Source: Mycolicibacterium komossense
Lineage (GTDB): Bacteria; Actinomycetota; Actinomycetes; Mycobacteriales; Mycobacteriaceae
Length of the DNA: 64,000 bases
Reading direction: 5' to 3'
Assembly: GCF_025822605.1 (NCBI RefSeq)
Contig: NZ_JACKTY010000029.1
Coordinates: forward strand, 313,236 to 377,235
The notes under the pieces are model-generated. The model saw only the letters and a list, made by a program, of their open reading frames with translations, made no database searches and was not told where the DNA came from. How positions within the stretch are numbered: position 1 is the stretch's first letter; each line of letters begins with the position of its first letter. Of this stretch, positions 45,093 to 55,678 are shown piece by piece. The position numbers and the translations under genes are program-made.

Positions 45093-45983
45093 TTAGCGGT
45101 GGCTCCAGATCCCGCCGCGTCGTCGCACCGCTTGCGCTGCGGCGTCCTTGATGGTTTGGACTTCCCGCTCGGTGCGCGAACCGCTTCCGATGCTGTCCAG
45201 CAAGGACGCCAAGGCCCATCGCAGCGGTATCAACCCCAGGTGGCCGGTGATCTCCAACTCCAGGTCGGCGATAGCCCTGGCCTTGTCCAGACATCCTGAA
45301 CTGCACAGTGCGGCGGCCAGCACCACATTGCTCTTGACGCGATGGCGCGCCGAAGTGCCAGCAGAGTCTGCCATTGCGACGCCTCGCTCGGCGTGCCGCA
45401 CGGCGGTGGCGCCGTCTCCGGTCGACATGGCCAGTTCCGCAGAGACCCAGGCCAGCCGGATCGGAAGCCGGGTCACCGACGCCTCCCAAGATGCCGAAGA
45501 CTCCCAAAGACCCGAAAACTCCGAAAGGTCCGATCCGGCGAGTTCGGCCTCAGCTCGGCGCAGCAGTGTGGCCGACACGGCGAACCGGCCGATGCCGAGC
45601 GCATCGGCGGCCAGACCGACGAGCGCGTCGATCCGCGCCTCGGGGTGCCCACCGGCAAGGGCCAGGGCGCGGCCGTCCCACCCGCGGGCCCGCGTGTGCC
45701 AGCCGAGTTGCCGCAGCAGCGAACCCTGCGTGCTGGACGCCAGCGAGGCGAGCGGTCCATAGGGTTGCGCCCTACGTAGGGCTGACAGTTCTGTGTGGGC
45801 GACGGCGTAGTGCCCCTGCCCTCCCGCAGCCACGGCACGTATCCACCGCTGCATCGGCGTCGTGGCTGCCGGCAAAGGCCACCGGCTGGGATCGCTACCG
45901 AAGGCGGCCGCCTGCAAGGTCGCCAAGTCACCGATTGGCGTGGGCGGATCAGCGGGAGTTGTCACCGACGCGGACGGTACCAA
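45093..45983 (-). CDS. Rv3415c-like protein with TPR-type helices
   Basis: A 296-residue protein, equivalent of M. tuberculosis Rv3415c. It is almost wholly helical with TPR-like pairs (LASLASSTQGSLLRQLGWHT, LRRAEAELAGSDL, AVRHAERGVAMADSAG) and ends with GGIWSHR. Function is unknown; it lies between sigD and whiB3, divergent from whiB3, and may act with one of these regulators. A motif TTCGTAACATTG about 50 bases upstream is shared with sigD. Confidence 0.85.
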   Translation of the reverse strand: MVPSASVTTPADPPTPIGDLATLQAAAFGSDPSRWPLPAATTPMQRWIRAVAAGGQGHYAVAHTELSALRRAQPYGPLASLASSTQGSLLRQLGWHTRARGWDGRALALAGGHPEARIDALVGLAADALGIGRFAVSATLLRRAEAELAGSDLSEFSGLWESSASWEASVTRLPIRLAWVSAELAMSTGDGATAVRHAERGVAMADSAGTSARHRVKSNVVLAAALCSSGCLDKARAIADLELEITGHLGLIPLRWALASLLDSIGSGSRTEREVQTIKDAAAQAVRRRGGIWSHR

Positions 45984-46352
45984 CCACTTGGATAGGGTTT
46001 TGACGCGGGCAATAGTTAACAGTTCATCGTCTCAATGTTACGAACAGATCAACTACCTACTGGATGCTAGGAAATGCGCATGACACGCGCACGAATCTGA
46101 GCTGCGGATATACAAGATCGCTCGACCCATGGTGACCGGTCCTACCATCGAACTCGTCGCGAAACTCGTCCAAGGATGAACGTGATGTAAATTCTCAGGC
46201 TGCGCTTATGTCATTTCGCACATATGCAGCCTATTGACGGAGTTTCCTGCACCGCCCTACTTTGTCTTCACGAGTAGTCATCGGCGACAGCACTCGGATC
46301 GGTTCCACAACTCACGCGGTGTCAAACATGCGCGGGGAGAGGGGTTTTCCAA
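45984..46352. other. 369-base divergent region upstream of whiB3
   Basis: It holds no ORF of note. Going from left to right it contains the motif TTCGTAACATTG (minus strand, 46033-46044), a run of less GC-rich sequence, and a possible sigma-A promoter at 46234-46263. A long leader in front of whiB3 is usual in mycobacteria, where several regulators act. Confidence 0.5.
46234..46263 (+). promoter_or_regulatory. possible sigma-A promoter of whiB3
   Basis: TTGACG (46234-46239), an 18-base spacer and TACTTT (46258-46263) give a plausible promoter about 90 bases before the whiB3 start codon. Confidence 0.4.
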
Positions 46353-46643
46353 ATGCCACAGCCGCAGCAGCTTCCCGGCCCGAATGCCGACATCTGGGAT
46401 TGGCAGATGTCAGGACTTTGCCGGGGCGTCGATTCCGCGATGTTTTTCCACCCCGACGGAGAACGCGGCCGTGCCCGGGCGCAGCGTGAAATGCGCGCCA
46501 AGGAAATGTGCCGACGCTGCCCAGTGATCACCCAATGCAGGTCACACGCCCTCGCTGTCGGTGAGCCCTACGGCATCTGGGGTGGACTGTCCGAGTCCGA
46601 GCGCGAACTGTTGCTGAAACGGGGCATTCGCCGCACGGCCTGA
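46353..46643 (+). CDS. whiB3: redox-responsive transcriptional regulator WhiB3
   Basis: A 96-residue WhiB protein. Four cysteines (23, 53, 56, 62) in the C-x29-C-x2-C-x5-C pattern bind a [4Fe-4S] cluster. The EPYGIWGGLSESERE turn and a basic end (LLLKRGIRRTA) bind sigma factor and DNA. It corresponds to Rv3416, which senses O2 and NO and controls polyketide lipid synthesis and redox balance. It is a single gene with a strong terminator immediately downstream. Confidence 0.95.
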   Translation: MPQPQQLPGPNADIWDWQMSGLCRGVDSAMFFHPDGERGRARAQREMRAKEMCRRCPVITQCRSHALAVGEPYGIWGGLSESERELLLKRGIRRTA

Positions 46644-46658
46644 CCACACGGAGTCGCC

Positions 46659-46697
46659 AGGAGGGCCCATCCCGGTCACGGAATGGGCCCTCCTTTT
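46659..46697. terminator. intrinsic terminator of whiB3
   Basis: AGGAGGGCCCAT (46659-46670) pairs perfectly with ATGGGCCCTCCT (46683-46694), followed by T residues. It lies between whiB3 and the convergent exporter gene. The T run (TTTT) favours termination of whiB3 transcription; the short run of A before the stem in the other direction is weak. Confidence 0.85.
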
Positions 46698-46705
46698 GTG
46701 CGGTG

Positions 46706-48160
46706 TCAGCGACTTACGCCTCGAGCCATCACACGACGTCGGCGAACCTTCCAGAAGCTCCATTCCCCCAGCGTGACGCCGGCCGCGAGGGCGCTACCGA
46801 TCGCCATGGCACTCAGCACCGATGCGAACCCGACAGCGTGCTGGTCATTGAGAATGGCGTAGATGCCATGCAATAGGGCAAGGCCTGGCAGCAGCGGCAC
46901 GATACCCGCGATCGACACCACCAACGGAGGCGCAAGACTGCGGCGCTCCATCAGTCGGCCGACCAGGCCGATCGGCACTGCCGCGGCAAACGATGCGACC
47001 ACGGCGCCCAGCCCGAGCCCCTGCGTCAGCAGAAACGCGATGGTGCCCGCCGCGCCACCGAACGCCGCGGCCACCGCAGCAGTCCGTTCGGCATAACAGG
47101 CCAATGCATACGCTGCCGCGCTCGCCGCACCGAAGGCAACGCGCGCCGGCAACTCTGCCAGCGCAGGTGGCGCCTCGGCACTGATGGCGACGAACGGCGC
47201 GCCGAACCGGTTGGCGAGGTGCAGCACCAGCGCTACGCCGGCGATCGTCGCGGCAGTCATCATGACCAATTCGAAGAAGCGACCCGCAGCGGTGACCGGG
47301 GCGCCCGAGATGAGGTCGCCGACCGAGCCGACCAGCGAGAGACCGGCCAAAAGTACGACAAGACCAGCAGCGATCGCCACCGTCGGTTCGAAATGCAGTC
47401 CCAGCTTGGGACTGAGCCAGTAGAGCACCAGCGGCGGGGCGGTCGCGATGGCACCGCCGACCGCGTATTGGAAGAAGAACGGGAGTCCGTGCCGGTTCAG
47501 CCGCCGATTGACCCTGTCGATGGTCATCGCGCTGAGAGCGCTGACGAAACACGCCAGCAAACTCGCCCCGAGAGTTCCCGCCGTGAAGAAGGCCAGCGCA
47601 CCCCAGGCGAGGGTGGCGACCCAGCGCTTGTAGGGGTGCGGCGCGGTGATGATGGCATCCAGTTCGTCGCGGGCCGTCGACGACGACAGCTCACCTGCAC
47701 GGATGCGCGCGATCAGCCGGTCGACAGCCGCGAGCCGGCTGAAATCCATCGAGCGGGATCGCACGGTGTGCAACGTGGTGGCTGCCGGCGAGGTGGGCCC
47801 ACGGTAGGCAGCGATGTGAATCGTCGTGTTGATGACATCGACTTCGCAGCGCCCGATCCCGTACGCCGCGGCGATGCCCGTCACCTGATCCATCGTGGCG
47901 GTCGCCGGCATTCCGGATGCCATCAGAATGGCACCGATGTTCCCGGCCAGATCGAGGACTTCCCCCACCCGCGCGCTGTAGGCCTCGTCGAGTTCACGAC
48001 TGTCGGCCTTGGCCAATCGCGGCAGACTGCCGGTGGGCGGATCGGTTTCCCGAACGATCCGAGTCAAAATCTCACGCTGCCGTGCCCGCCAGGGGTGGCC
48101 CGCGCGATCCCGGGTCAACTCCACCACACTGCCCTCCTCGCCACACTTGCTGTCATTCAA
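46706..48160 (-). CDS. threonine/serine exporter family protein (ThrE-like)
   Basis: A 484-residue membrane protein. The N-terminal half is a DUF1212 domain with a soluble start (VLDLAGNIGAILMASGMPAT, then GIGRCEVDVINTTIHIAAYR), and the C-terminal half adds four or more helices, giving about ten in all (for example AGLVVLLAGLSLVGSVGDLI). The length equals that of Corynebacterium ThrE (489), which exports threonine and serine. It is not in the M. tuberculosis whiB3-groEL1 interval, so it is an insertion or loss relative to that genome. It is convergent with whiB3, 62 bases apart. Confidence 0.85.
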   Translation of the reverse strand: MNDSKCGEEGSVVELTRDRAGHPWRARQREILTRIVRETDPPTGSLPRLAKADSRELDEAYSARVGEVLDLAGNIGAILMASGMPATATMDQVTGIAAAYGIGRCEVDVINTTIHIAAYRGPTSPAATTLHTVRSRSMDFSRLAAVDRLIARIRAGELSSSTARDELDAIITAPHPYKRWVATLAWGALAFFTAGTLGASLLACFVSALSAMTIDRVNRRLNRHGLPFFFQYAVGGAIATAPPLVLYWLSPKLGLHFEPTVAIAAGLVVLLAGLSLVGSVGDLISGAPVTAAGRFFELVMMTAATIAGVALVLHLANRFGAPFVAISAEAPPALAELPARVAFGAASAAAYALACYAERTAAVAAAFGGAAGTIAFLLTQGLGLGAVVASFAAAVPIGLVGRLMERRSLAPPLVVSIAGIVPLLPGLALLHGIYAILNDQHAVGFASVLSAMAIGSALAAGVTLGEWSFWKVRRRRVMARGVSR

Positions 48161-48387
48161 CGCTTTTCGATTTTCACTCGCACAGTCAGAGCCGGACTAA
48201 GTCAACGGCGACCATGTAAGGAGCAAAGCTGAGTTTACTCCTGGCAGCTCCTATGATCGACCGGCTCGTCAGTGAGACTGAGCACACGCCGTTACCAGCT
48301 CCCCGCTGCGCGCGGACCCGGCGGCTCGACCCAGCTGAGCGGAACCGCGGTCCGGTCCGAACACCTCACACGGCAGGGCCGAAACGA

Positions 48388-48419
48388 AAGCACCCCCGGC
48401 CAGCTGGCCGGGGGTGCTT
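48388..48419. terminator. 32-base perfect palindrome downstream of groEL1
   Basis: A perfect inverted repeat centred at 48403/48404 (arm AAGCACCCCCGGCCAG). It begins 14 bases after the groEL1 stop and would form a very stable hairpin followed by TTCGTTTCG on the minus strand, so it most probably ends the groES-groEL1 transcript. Confidence 0.85.
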
Positions 48420-48432
48420 CGTCAAGACGTTC

Positions 48433-50145
<1,713 letters not shown>

Positions 50146-50158
50146 TCACACGGTCGTA

Positions 50159-50461
50159 TTATTTGGAGACGACAGCCAGCACGTCGCGGGCCGAGAGGAT
50201 CAGGTACTCCTCGCCGCCGTACTTGATTTCGGTGCCGCCGTACTTGCTGTAGATCACGACGTCACCGGTCGACACGTCCAGCGGAATCCGCTTCTCGCCA
50301 TCCTCGTCCCAGCGGCCGGGGCCAACTGCGACGACGGTGCCTTCCTGCGGCTTCTCTTTGGCGGTGTCAGGGATGACCAGACCGGATGCGGTCGTGGTCT
50401 CGGCCTCGTTGGCCTGAACGAGGATCTTGTCCTCGAGTGGCTTGATATTGACGCTCGCCAC
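50159..50461 (-). CDS. groES: co-chaperonin GroES (Cpn10)
   Basis: A 100-residue co-chaperonin. Start [20 protein letters not shown], mobile loop [20 protein letters not shown], roof loop [20 protein letters not shown], and [19 protein letters not shown] at the end. It caps GroEL in the cytosol. The promoter region contains a CIRCE element. Confidence 0.97.
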   Translation of the reverse strand: MASVNIKPLEDKILVQANEAETTTASGLVIPDTAKEKPQEGTVVAVGPGRWDEDGEKRIPLDVSTGDVVIYSKYGGTEIKYGGEEYLILSARDVLAVVSK

Positions 50462-50609
50462 GATGGAGCCCCTTCACTAGATTCAGGATGTGGCTCGGGG
50501 TTATCCCCGAGACCTCACACAATTTCGAGCATTACAGGTGTTCGGCATTCGTCCATGCCCCCGATGCCGTCGTCGCGGGTGCCGGCACTGAGGTTGTCCG
50601 CTTGCCACC

Positions 50610-50634
50610 TAGCACTCTATACACGCGAGTGCTA
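50610..50634 (-). promoter_or_regulatory. CIRCE element, HrcA-binding site of groES-groEL1
   Basis: TAGCACTC, nine bases, then GAGTGCTA matches the CIRCE operator (TTAGCACTC-N9-GAGTGCTAA) except for the outermost base on one side. It lies about 150 bases upstream of groES and makes the operon a member of the HrcA heat-shock regulon. No HspR (HAIR) site was found. Confidence 0.9.
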
Positions 50635-50702
50635 ATGCTCAAGGGTCGGGTCTCGGCTCAGATCCGAACTGCGCCCCTCGTACCTCGGCGCTCGTCGTGC
50701 CG

Positions 50703-51728
50703 CTAGGCCACCTGGCCCCGCACCACCGGCAGACCCGGATCGCTCGCCACATCCAGCGGCGACGGCGTGGCACCCGCCGCCAGCAGATGGGCGGCAAAGG
50801 AGGCGATCATCGCACCGTTGTCGGTGCACAACCGCGGCCGCGGAACCCGCAGCGTCAGCCCGGCAGCCGCGCAGCGCTCTTCGGCCAGTTCACGCAGTCG
50901 GGAGTTGGCCGCCACCCCACCGGCGATCAGCAGGGTCGAGACGCCGAGTTCGGTGGCGGCCCGGACCGCCTTCATAGTCAGCACGTCGGCGACGGCCTCC
51001 TGGAATCCGGCGGCGACATCAGCGGTCGAGGCGTCCGGGTTCTTCTCGACATACCGCGCGACGGCCGTCTTAAGCCCGGAGAAACTGAAGGCATTGGGAT
51101 CGTCTCGCGGACCGGTCATCCCGCGGGGAAACACAATCGCGCCGCGGTCACCGGTGCGAGCGAGGTCATCGAGCACCTTCCCGCCGGGATAGCCCAGCCC
51201 CAGCAGGCGGGCGACCTTGTCATAGGCCTCCCCCGCCGCGTCGTCGACGGTGGTGCCGATCTCGACGATGGGCTCCCCCAGCGACCGCACATGCAGCAGG
51301 TGGGTGTGCCCGCCAGAGACCAGCAGACCCACACTCTCCGGCAGCGGGCCGTGATCGAATACATCGGCGGCCAGATGCCCACCGAGATGATTGACCGCGT
51401 AGAACGGCACCCCCCAGGCGGCGGAATACGCTTTGGCCGCCGCCACTCCCACCAGGAGCGCGCCCGCCAGACCGGGCCCGATGGTGGCGGCGACGATATC
51501 GGGTTTGGCTATCCCGGCGACCTCAAGGGCTCGGCGCATCGTCGGTCCGAGAGCCTCAAGATGTGCCCGCGACGCGATCTCGGGCACCACGCCGCCGAAC
51601 CGCGCATGTTCGTCGACGCTGGAGGCCACCTCGTCGGCCAGCAGGGTCACCGCCCCGTCCGCGTCCAGCCGCGCGATCCCGACACCTGTTTCGTCGCAGG
51701 AGCTTTCGATCGCCAGAATGACGGTCAT
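50703..51728 (-). CDS. tsaD: tRNA N6-adenosine threonylcarbamoyltransferase
   Basis: A 341-residue ASKHA-fold enzyme. Start [20 protein letters not shown]; metal site [20 protein letters not shown] with two His; [12 protein letters not shown]; and late CTDNGAMIA. It transfers threonylcarbamoyl to A37 of tRNAs reading ANN codons, together with TsaB and TsaE, which are encoded just upstream in the same operon. It starts four bases before the rimI stop (ATGA). Confidence 0.96.
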   Translation of the reverse strand: MTVILAIESSCDETGVGIARLDADGAVTLLADEVASSVDEHARFGGVVPEIASRAHLEALGPTMRRALEVAGIAKPDIVAATIGPGLAGALLVGVAAAKAYSAAWGVPFYAVNHLGGHLAADVFDHGPLPESVGLLVSGGHTHLLHVRSLGEPIVEIGTTVDDAAGEAYDKVARLLGLGYPGGKVLDDLARTGDRGAIVFPRGMTGPRDDPNAFSFSGLKTAVARYVEKNPDASTADVAAGFQEAVADVLTMKAVRAATELGVSTLLIAGGVAANSRLRELAEERCAAAGLTLRVPRPRLCTDNGAMIASFAAHLLAAGATPSPLDVASDPGLPVVRGQVA

Positions 51729-52201
51729 TGCTCTCCTTCCGGCTTGCGACGCATCGTGAAGGCGTCGGCACCGCTGACCCGGTAATAGCGTTTCCGTACG
51801 CCGACGACGACGAATCCGTTGCGCTCGTAGAGCCCGATCGCCGGGGCGTTGTCGGTCCGCACTTCGAGGAACACCGCTCCGCCGCCGGCGAACGCGAGCA
51901 GATTGTCCAGCAGCGCCTTACCTACGCCGCGCCCCTGATAGGCGGGGTCCACCCCGATGGTGTGCACCTCGTATTCGAACGGTGCGCGCCGCCCGAGGCG
52001 GGCAATCCCGGCGTAGCCGATCATCGTCGTGCCCTCACGGGCCGCGACGTAGTGGTCATGCGGCGTCCGCAGGGCATTCAAGAACGCCTGGGCAGGCCAC
52101 GGATCATCGCCGTCGAACAACTGCGCCTCCAACTCGGCGCACCGGTCGGCGTCGGCACGGGTCAGCGCGTCGATGGTGACGGGTTCCAGACCCTGGGTCA
52201 T
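51725..52201 (-). CDS. rimI: ribosomal-protein alanine N-acetyltransferase (RimI)
   Basis: A 158-residue GNAT enzyme from ATG 52201, which overlaps the tsaB stop by ATGA; the frame continues upstream to 52285 without homology. Acetyl-CoA site [20 protein letters not shown] and the C-terminal [14 protein letters not shown] segment are typical of RimI, which acetylates the N-terminus of proteins such as S18. The mycobacterial enzyme has wider specificity. Confidence 0.93.
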   Translation of the reverse strand: MTQGLEPVTIDALTRADADRCAELEAQLFDGDDPWPAQAFLNALRTPHDHYVAAREGTTMIGYAGIARLGRRAPFEYEVHTIGVDPAYQGRGVGKALLDNLLAFAGGGAVFLEVRTDNAPAIGLYERNGFVVVGVRKRYYRVSGADAFTMRRKPEGEQ

Positions 52202-52839
52202 GGTGCCACGCCCCGTTCCACCAAGGTCTTCGCATCGGGCCTGCGCAGGTACAGCGGCACCAGCGGATCTGGCTCGACGTCCCAATCAGAAACCGCCGCA
52301 ACAAGTCCCGCCGAGGTCGGGTAGGTGCCGGCCAGCCGCGGCAGATCGAATAGCGCCGCGTGCTCGGGTGAACCTGCGACCGCCCGGGCGGCACCGGCGG
52401 GCACCTCGGCCGCCGCGTCCACCGCGGGTCCTTCGACCCGGACACCGTCGCGGTAGCGCGCCCAGTAAATCTCCCGGCGGCGGGCGTCGGTCACCACCAG
52501 AACCTCACCGGCGGTGAGTCCCCCGATCGCGTCGAGGCTGCACACACCGCGTACGGGAATCCCGAGGGCATGGCCGTACGCCGCCGCCGTGGCCATCCCG
52601 ACCCGCAACCCGGTGAACGGTCCCGGCCCGCACCCGACAACGACGCCATCGAGATCGGCCATCGTGAGGCCGCACTCAGCCAGGGCAGCAAGCACATTGG
52701 GAGTCAGGCATTCCGCATGTGCCCGAGCGTCCAGCGTGACGAACTCTGCCAGAACCTCGATGTCGGCTCCGGCGACCCGGACGATCCCAGCGGTCACGGC
52801 AGGGGTGGCGGTGTCGATCGCCAGCACGGTGCGGGTCAT
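52198..52839 (-). CDS. tsaB: tRNA threonylcarbamoyladenosine synthesis protein TsaB
   Basis: A 213-residue ASKHA-like protein (Rv3421c type): VLAIDTATPAVTAGIVRVAG at the start, then HAECLTPNVLAAL and GCGPGPFTGLRVGMATAAAY. It is the non-catalytic partner that heterodimerises with TsaD. It overlaps tsaE (ATGA) and rimI (ATGA). Confidence 0.94.
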   Translation of the reverse strand: MTRTVLAIDTATPAVTAGIVRVAGADIEVLAEFVTLDARAHAECLTPNVLAALAECGLTMADLDGVVVGCGPGPFTGLRVGMATAAAYGHALGIPVRGVCSLDAIGGLTAGEVLVVTDARRREIYWARYRDGVRVEGPAVDAAAEVPAGAARAVAGSPEHAALFDLPRLAGTYPTSAGLVAAVSDWDVEPDPLVPLYLRRPDAKTLVERGVAP

Positions 52840-53312
52840 GGCCGGCTCCAGCGCCAGGTCGCCGTGCGCATCTCGGATTCGTCGCCACGCTCCAACTGGA
52901 TGTCCAGGTGCCGGTCGGAGAGTCGCTCGGCGAGCCCTTCACCCCACTCCACGACAACGACCGCGTCATCGAGATCGGTGTCGAGATCGAGCGAGTCGAG
53001 CTCGGCCAGCAAGTCCGCGGCGGCATGATCGAGCAGCCGGTAGACGTCCACATGCACCATCGCCGGCGCGCCCGGTCGGCGAGCGCGGTGCAATCGCGCC
53101 AACACGAACGTCGGCGATGTCACCGGCCCGTCGACATCCATCGCGGAGGCAATTCCTTTGGCCAGCACCGTCTTTCCCGCACCGAGTGGCCCTGACAGCA
53201 CTACCACGTCACCGGCCCTCAGTTCGCGCCCGAGCCGCTCGCCCAGTGCCAGGGTGTCCTCCGCGCGGGCCAGCATCGCGGTACCCGCCGCAACGCGCCC
53301 GCCCTCAGCCAC
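52836..53312 (-). CDS. tsaE: tRNA threonylcarbamoyladenosine ATPase TsaE
   Basis: A 158-residue P-loop ATPase: Walker A GPLGAGKTVLAKGI at residues 41-54, SPTFVLARLH, then MVHVDVYRLLDHAAADLLAE and VVVEWGEGLAERL. It drives the TsaB-TsaD complex. Its start overlaps the stop of the alpha/beta-hydrolase gene by 8 bases. Confidence 0.94.
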   Translation of the reverse strand: MAEGGRVAAGTAMLARAEDTLALGERLGRELRAGDVVVLSGPLGAGKTVLAKGIASAMDVDGPVTSPTFVLARLHRARRPGAPAMVHVDVYRLLDHAAADLLAELDSLDLDTDLDDAVVVVEWGEGLAERLSDRHLDIQLERGDESEMRTATWRWSRP

Positions 53313-54444
53313 GGGACCGCGTCCGATCGCGCAGCCGTCGCGTCAACGCCACCAGCTTATTGGGGGTGGCGCGTTCGACGAGACGGACCAGAGCGTCGTC
53401 GATGATGTCGGGCTGTTCCAACTGCACGAGATGACCTGCGCCTCCGACGATCAGCAGCTCCGCTTTGGGTAATTGCGCCACCATCGCCTCGGATCTGTCC
53501 GGCAGCGTCAGCACATCTTCGTCACCACACGCGACCAGGGTGGGAATTGCCGCCAGCACCGGCAGGGCGGCCGACTCGTCGTGCACCTCCAGCGCGTGCA
53601 GGAATTCGACCATGGTCCGCACCGAGGTGTCGTGGATCATCTCCTCGGAGAACGCCACCACGGTCGGACTGACATGTTGATCGCCGTAGGAGGCGGCCTG
53701 CAGTATCGGCCCCAGCACCGAACGCACCGCCCCGCGCCCGCGGTGCACCAGCTTCGGCGCGTAGCGGGCCGCGAACCGCGCCGCCTCCAACGCCGGATTC
53801 TGCAGGATCTCGCCCAGCGGGGATCGCGATAGTCCTTCTGCCGCAGACGAAATGAGGGCGGCCCCGACCACGTGGGTACCGTAGCGCTGCGGGAACTGAC
53901 GGGCGTGCGAGAGCACCGTCATACCGCCCATCGAATGTCCGACGAGCACAACCGAACCGCGAGGTGCCATCACCGCCAGCACCGTCTCCAGGTCCTTACC
54001 CAGCTGCGTCACCGTGTAGCTCTCCGAGGGCCCGTCGCCGGACTGACCGTGCCCGCGCTGGTCGTAGAACACCATCCGGACCTGATCGCCGAAGTCGTCG
54101 GCGAGCCGTTGACGCTGGAAGTGCCAGGCACTCATCCGCAGACAGAACCCATGCGCGAAGATCACCGTGGTCGGCGCGTCGGCGGGCCCGACTTCACGAA
54201 CCGCCAGATCCACCCCGTCCGGCGTGGTCACCACACCGCCTCGATCGGCGTCGATCAGCTCGAAATCCTCACCGATATAAGGATCTTCGATGGTCACACG
54301 CCGCGTCACCGACCGGGCCACGGACAGCCCGGCGACGGTACCGACCGCTCCGAGGCCGGCGATACCCGCCAGCCAGTGCGCGTTCTTGCGGCCGCGCCTG
54401 CCCCGTACCGTCTCGGCGGTATGGCCAATCTCCTCGGCGCTCAA
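53305..54444 (-). CDS. membrane-anchored alpha/beta hydrolase
   Basis: A 379-residue protein. An N-terminal hydrophobic segment ([20 protein letters not shown]) likely anchors it. The hydrolase domain has [30 protein letters not shown], the nucleophile elbow [15 protein letters not shown], an Asp in VACGDEDVL, and a catalytic His in [12 protein letters not shown]. The substrate is unknown. It is translationally coupled to alr (ATGA) and to tsaE, the usual mycobacterial arrangement between alr and the tsa genes. Confidence 0.9.
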   Translation of the reverse strand: MSAEEIGHTAETVRGRRGRKNAHWLAGIAGLGAVGTVAGLSVARSVTRRVTIEDPYIGEDFELIDADRGGVVTTPDGVDLAVREVGPADAPTTVIFAHGFCLRMSAWHFQRQRLADDFGDQVRMVFYDQRGHGQSGDGPSESYTVTQLGKDLETVLAVMAPRGSVVLVGHSMGGMTVLSHARQFPQRYGTHVVGAALISSAAEGLSRSPLGEILQNPALEAARFAARYAPKLVHRGRGAVRSVLGPILQAASYGDQHVSPTVVAFSEEMIHDTSVRTMVEFLHALEVHDESAALPVLAAIPTLVACGDEDVLTLPDRSEAMVAQLPKAELLIVGGAGHLVQLEQPDIIDDALVRLVERATPNKLVALTRRLRDRTRSRG

Positions 54445-55616
54445 TCGCCGACCTCACGGTAGGTACGCACGACCCGCCCACGCGGGCTGGTCACCACCTC
54501 GTAGTGAATCGTCCCCAGCAGATCGGCCCAGTCCTGCGCGGTGGATTCTCCCGAGCCGCCGGCCCCGAACAGCACGGCGTCGTCGCCTTCGGCAACGTCG
54601 ACCGATCCCGGTCCGAGGTCGACCATGAACTGGTCCATGCAGATCCGGCCGACACTGCGCCGCCGGGTGCCGTTGATCAACACGTCGAAACGGCCACTGA
54701 GAGAACGGAATACGCCATCGGCGTAGCCCAGCGGGAGCAGAGCAACCGAGGTGTCCCGGTCGGCCACCCAGGTGTGCCCGTAGGACACTCCTTCGCCCGC
54801 GCGGACGGACTTCACTGCCGCGACAGGGCATTTCAGCGTCATCGCGGGGATCAGGCCGAACTCACCGCCCTGCGGGACGGGGTTCAGTCCGTAGACGGCG
54901 ACACCGGGGCGGACCATGTCGAAAGCCAGGTCGGGGCGGGTCAACGTGGCCGGCGAGTTGGCCAGGTGCAGGACGTCGAAGGTGACTCCGTACTCGCGGG
55001 CCTGGGCCGCCATCTCGGTGAAGCGCTGCGCCTGCAGATCGTTGGTGGGGTGCTCTGGTTCGTCTCCGTGCGCCAGGTGCGACATCAGTCCGTGGACCCG
55101 GATCGCCTCGTCTGCCTGGGCGTTGCGCAATGCGACCAACAGTGCCGGGTACTCCTCTTTGGCGCCGTTGCGGTTGAGCCCGGTGTCCGCCTTGACTGTG
55201 ACGGCCGCGGTCTTTCCGGTGCGCGCCACCGCCTCGAGAAGTTCGTTGAGCTGGCGGACCGAGGACACCGCGATCTGCACATCAGCCGCAACGGCAGAAG
55301 TGAAGTCGGTGCCCGGCGGGTGGAGCCACGCCAGCACAGAGGCGGTGATCCCGTCGCGACGCAGCGCCAGAGCCTCGCCGATGGTCGCGACGCCGAGCTG
55401 GGCGGCGCCGGCGGCCAGCGCCGCCTGCGCCACCCGGGTGGCGCCGTGCCCGTAACCGTCGGCTTTGACGACGGCCATCACGGCGGCACTGCCGGCGTGC
55501 TGTTGCAGGACGCGCACGTTGTGCGCGATCGCGCCGAGGTCAACCACCGCCGCCGGCGTGGTCAGGGCCGTGGCGTTGGGCGCGGTAGGCATCATCGGTT
55601 CAATAGGCTTCGTCAT
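54441..55616 (-). CDS. alr: alanine racemase
   Basis: A 391-residue fold-type III PLP enzyme from ATG 55616; the ORF extends upstream without homology. The PLP lysine is K51 in [16 protein letters not shown], and the second active-site Tyr is in [14 protein letters not shown]. It makes D-alanine for peptidoglycan and is the target of cycloserine. It is the first gene of a chain of six overlapping genes ending with tsaD. Confidence 0.96.
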   Translation of the reverse strand: MTKPIEPMMPTAPNATALTTPAAVVDLGAIAHNVRVLQQHAGSAAVMAVVKADGYGHGATRVAQAALAAGAAQLGVATIGEALALRRDGITASVLAWLHPPGTDFTSAVAADVQIAVSSVRQLNELLEAVARTGKTAAVTVKADTGLNRNGAKEEYPALLVALRNAQADEAIRVHGLMSHLAHGDEPEHPTNDLQAQRFTEMAAQAREYGVTFDVLHLANSPATLTRPDLAFDMVRPGVAVYGLNPVPQGGEFGLIPAMTLKCPVAAVKSVRAGEGVSYGHTWVADRDTSVALLPLGYADGVFRSLSGRFDVLINGTRRRSVGRICMDQFMVDLGPGSVDVAEGDDAVLFGAGGSGESTAQDWADLLGTIHYEVVTSPRGRVVRTYREVGD

Positions 55617-55678
55617 GGTCACCACCGTCGATTGTCCCAGACCCTGCCCCTGGCGCCCCAAACGAGGCAGACGTCACG

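Noticed and set aside
50462..50702. HspR-associated (HAIR) element upstream of groES
   Set aside because: No CTTGAGT-N7-ACTCAAG-like sequence was found; only CIRCE is present.
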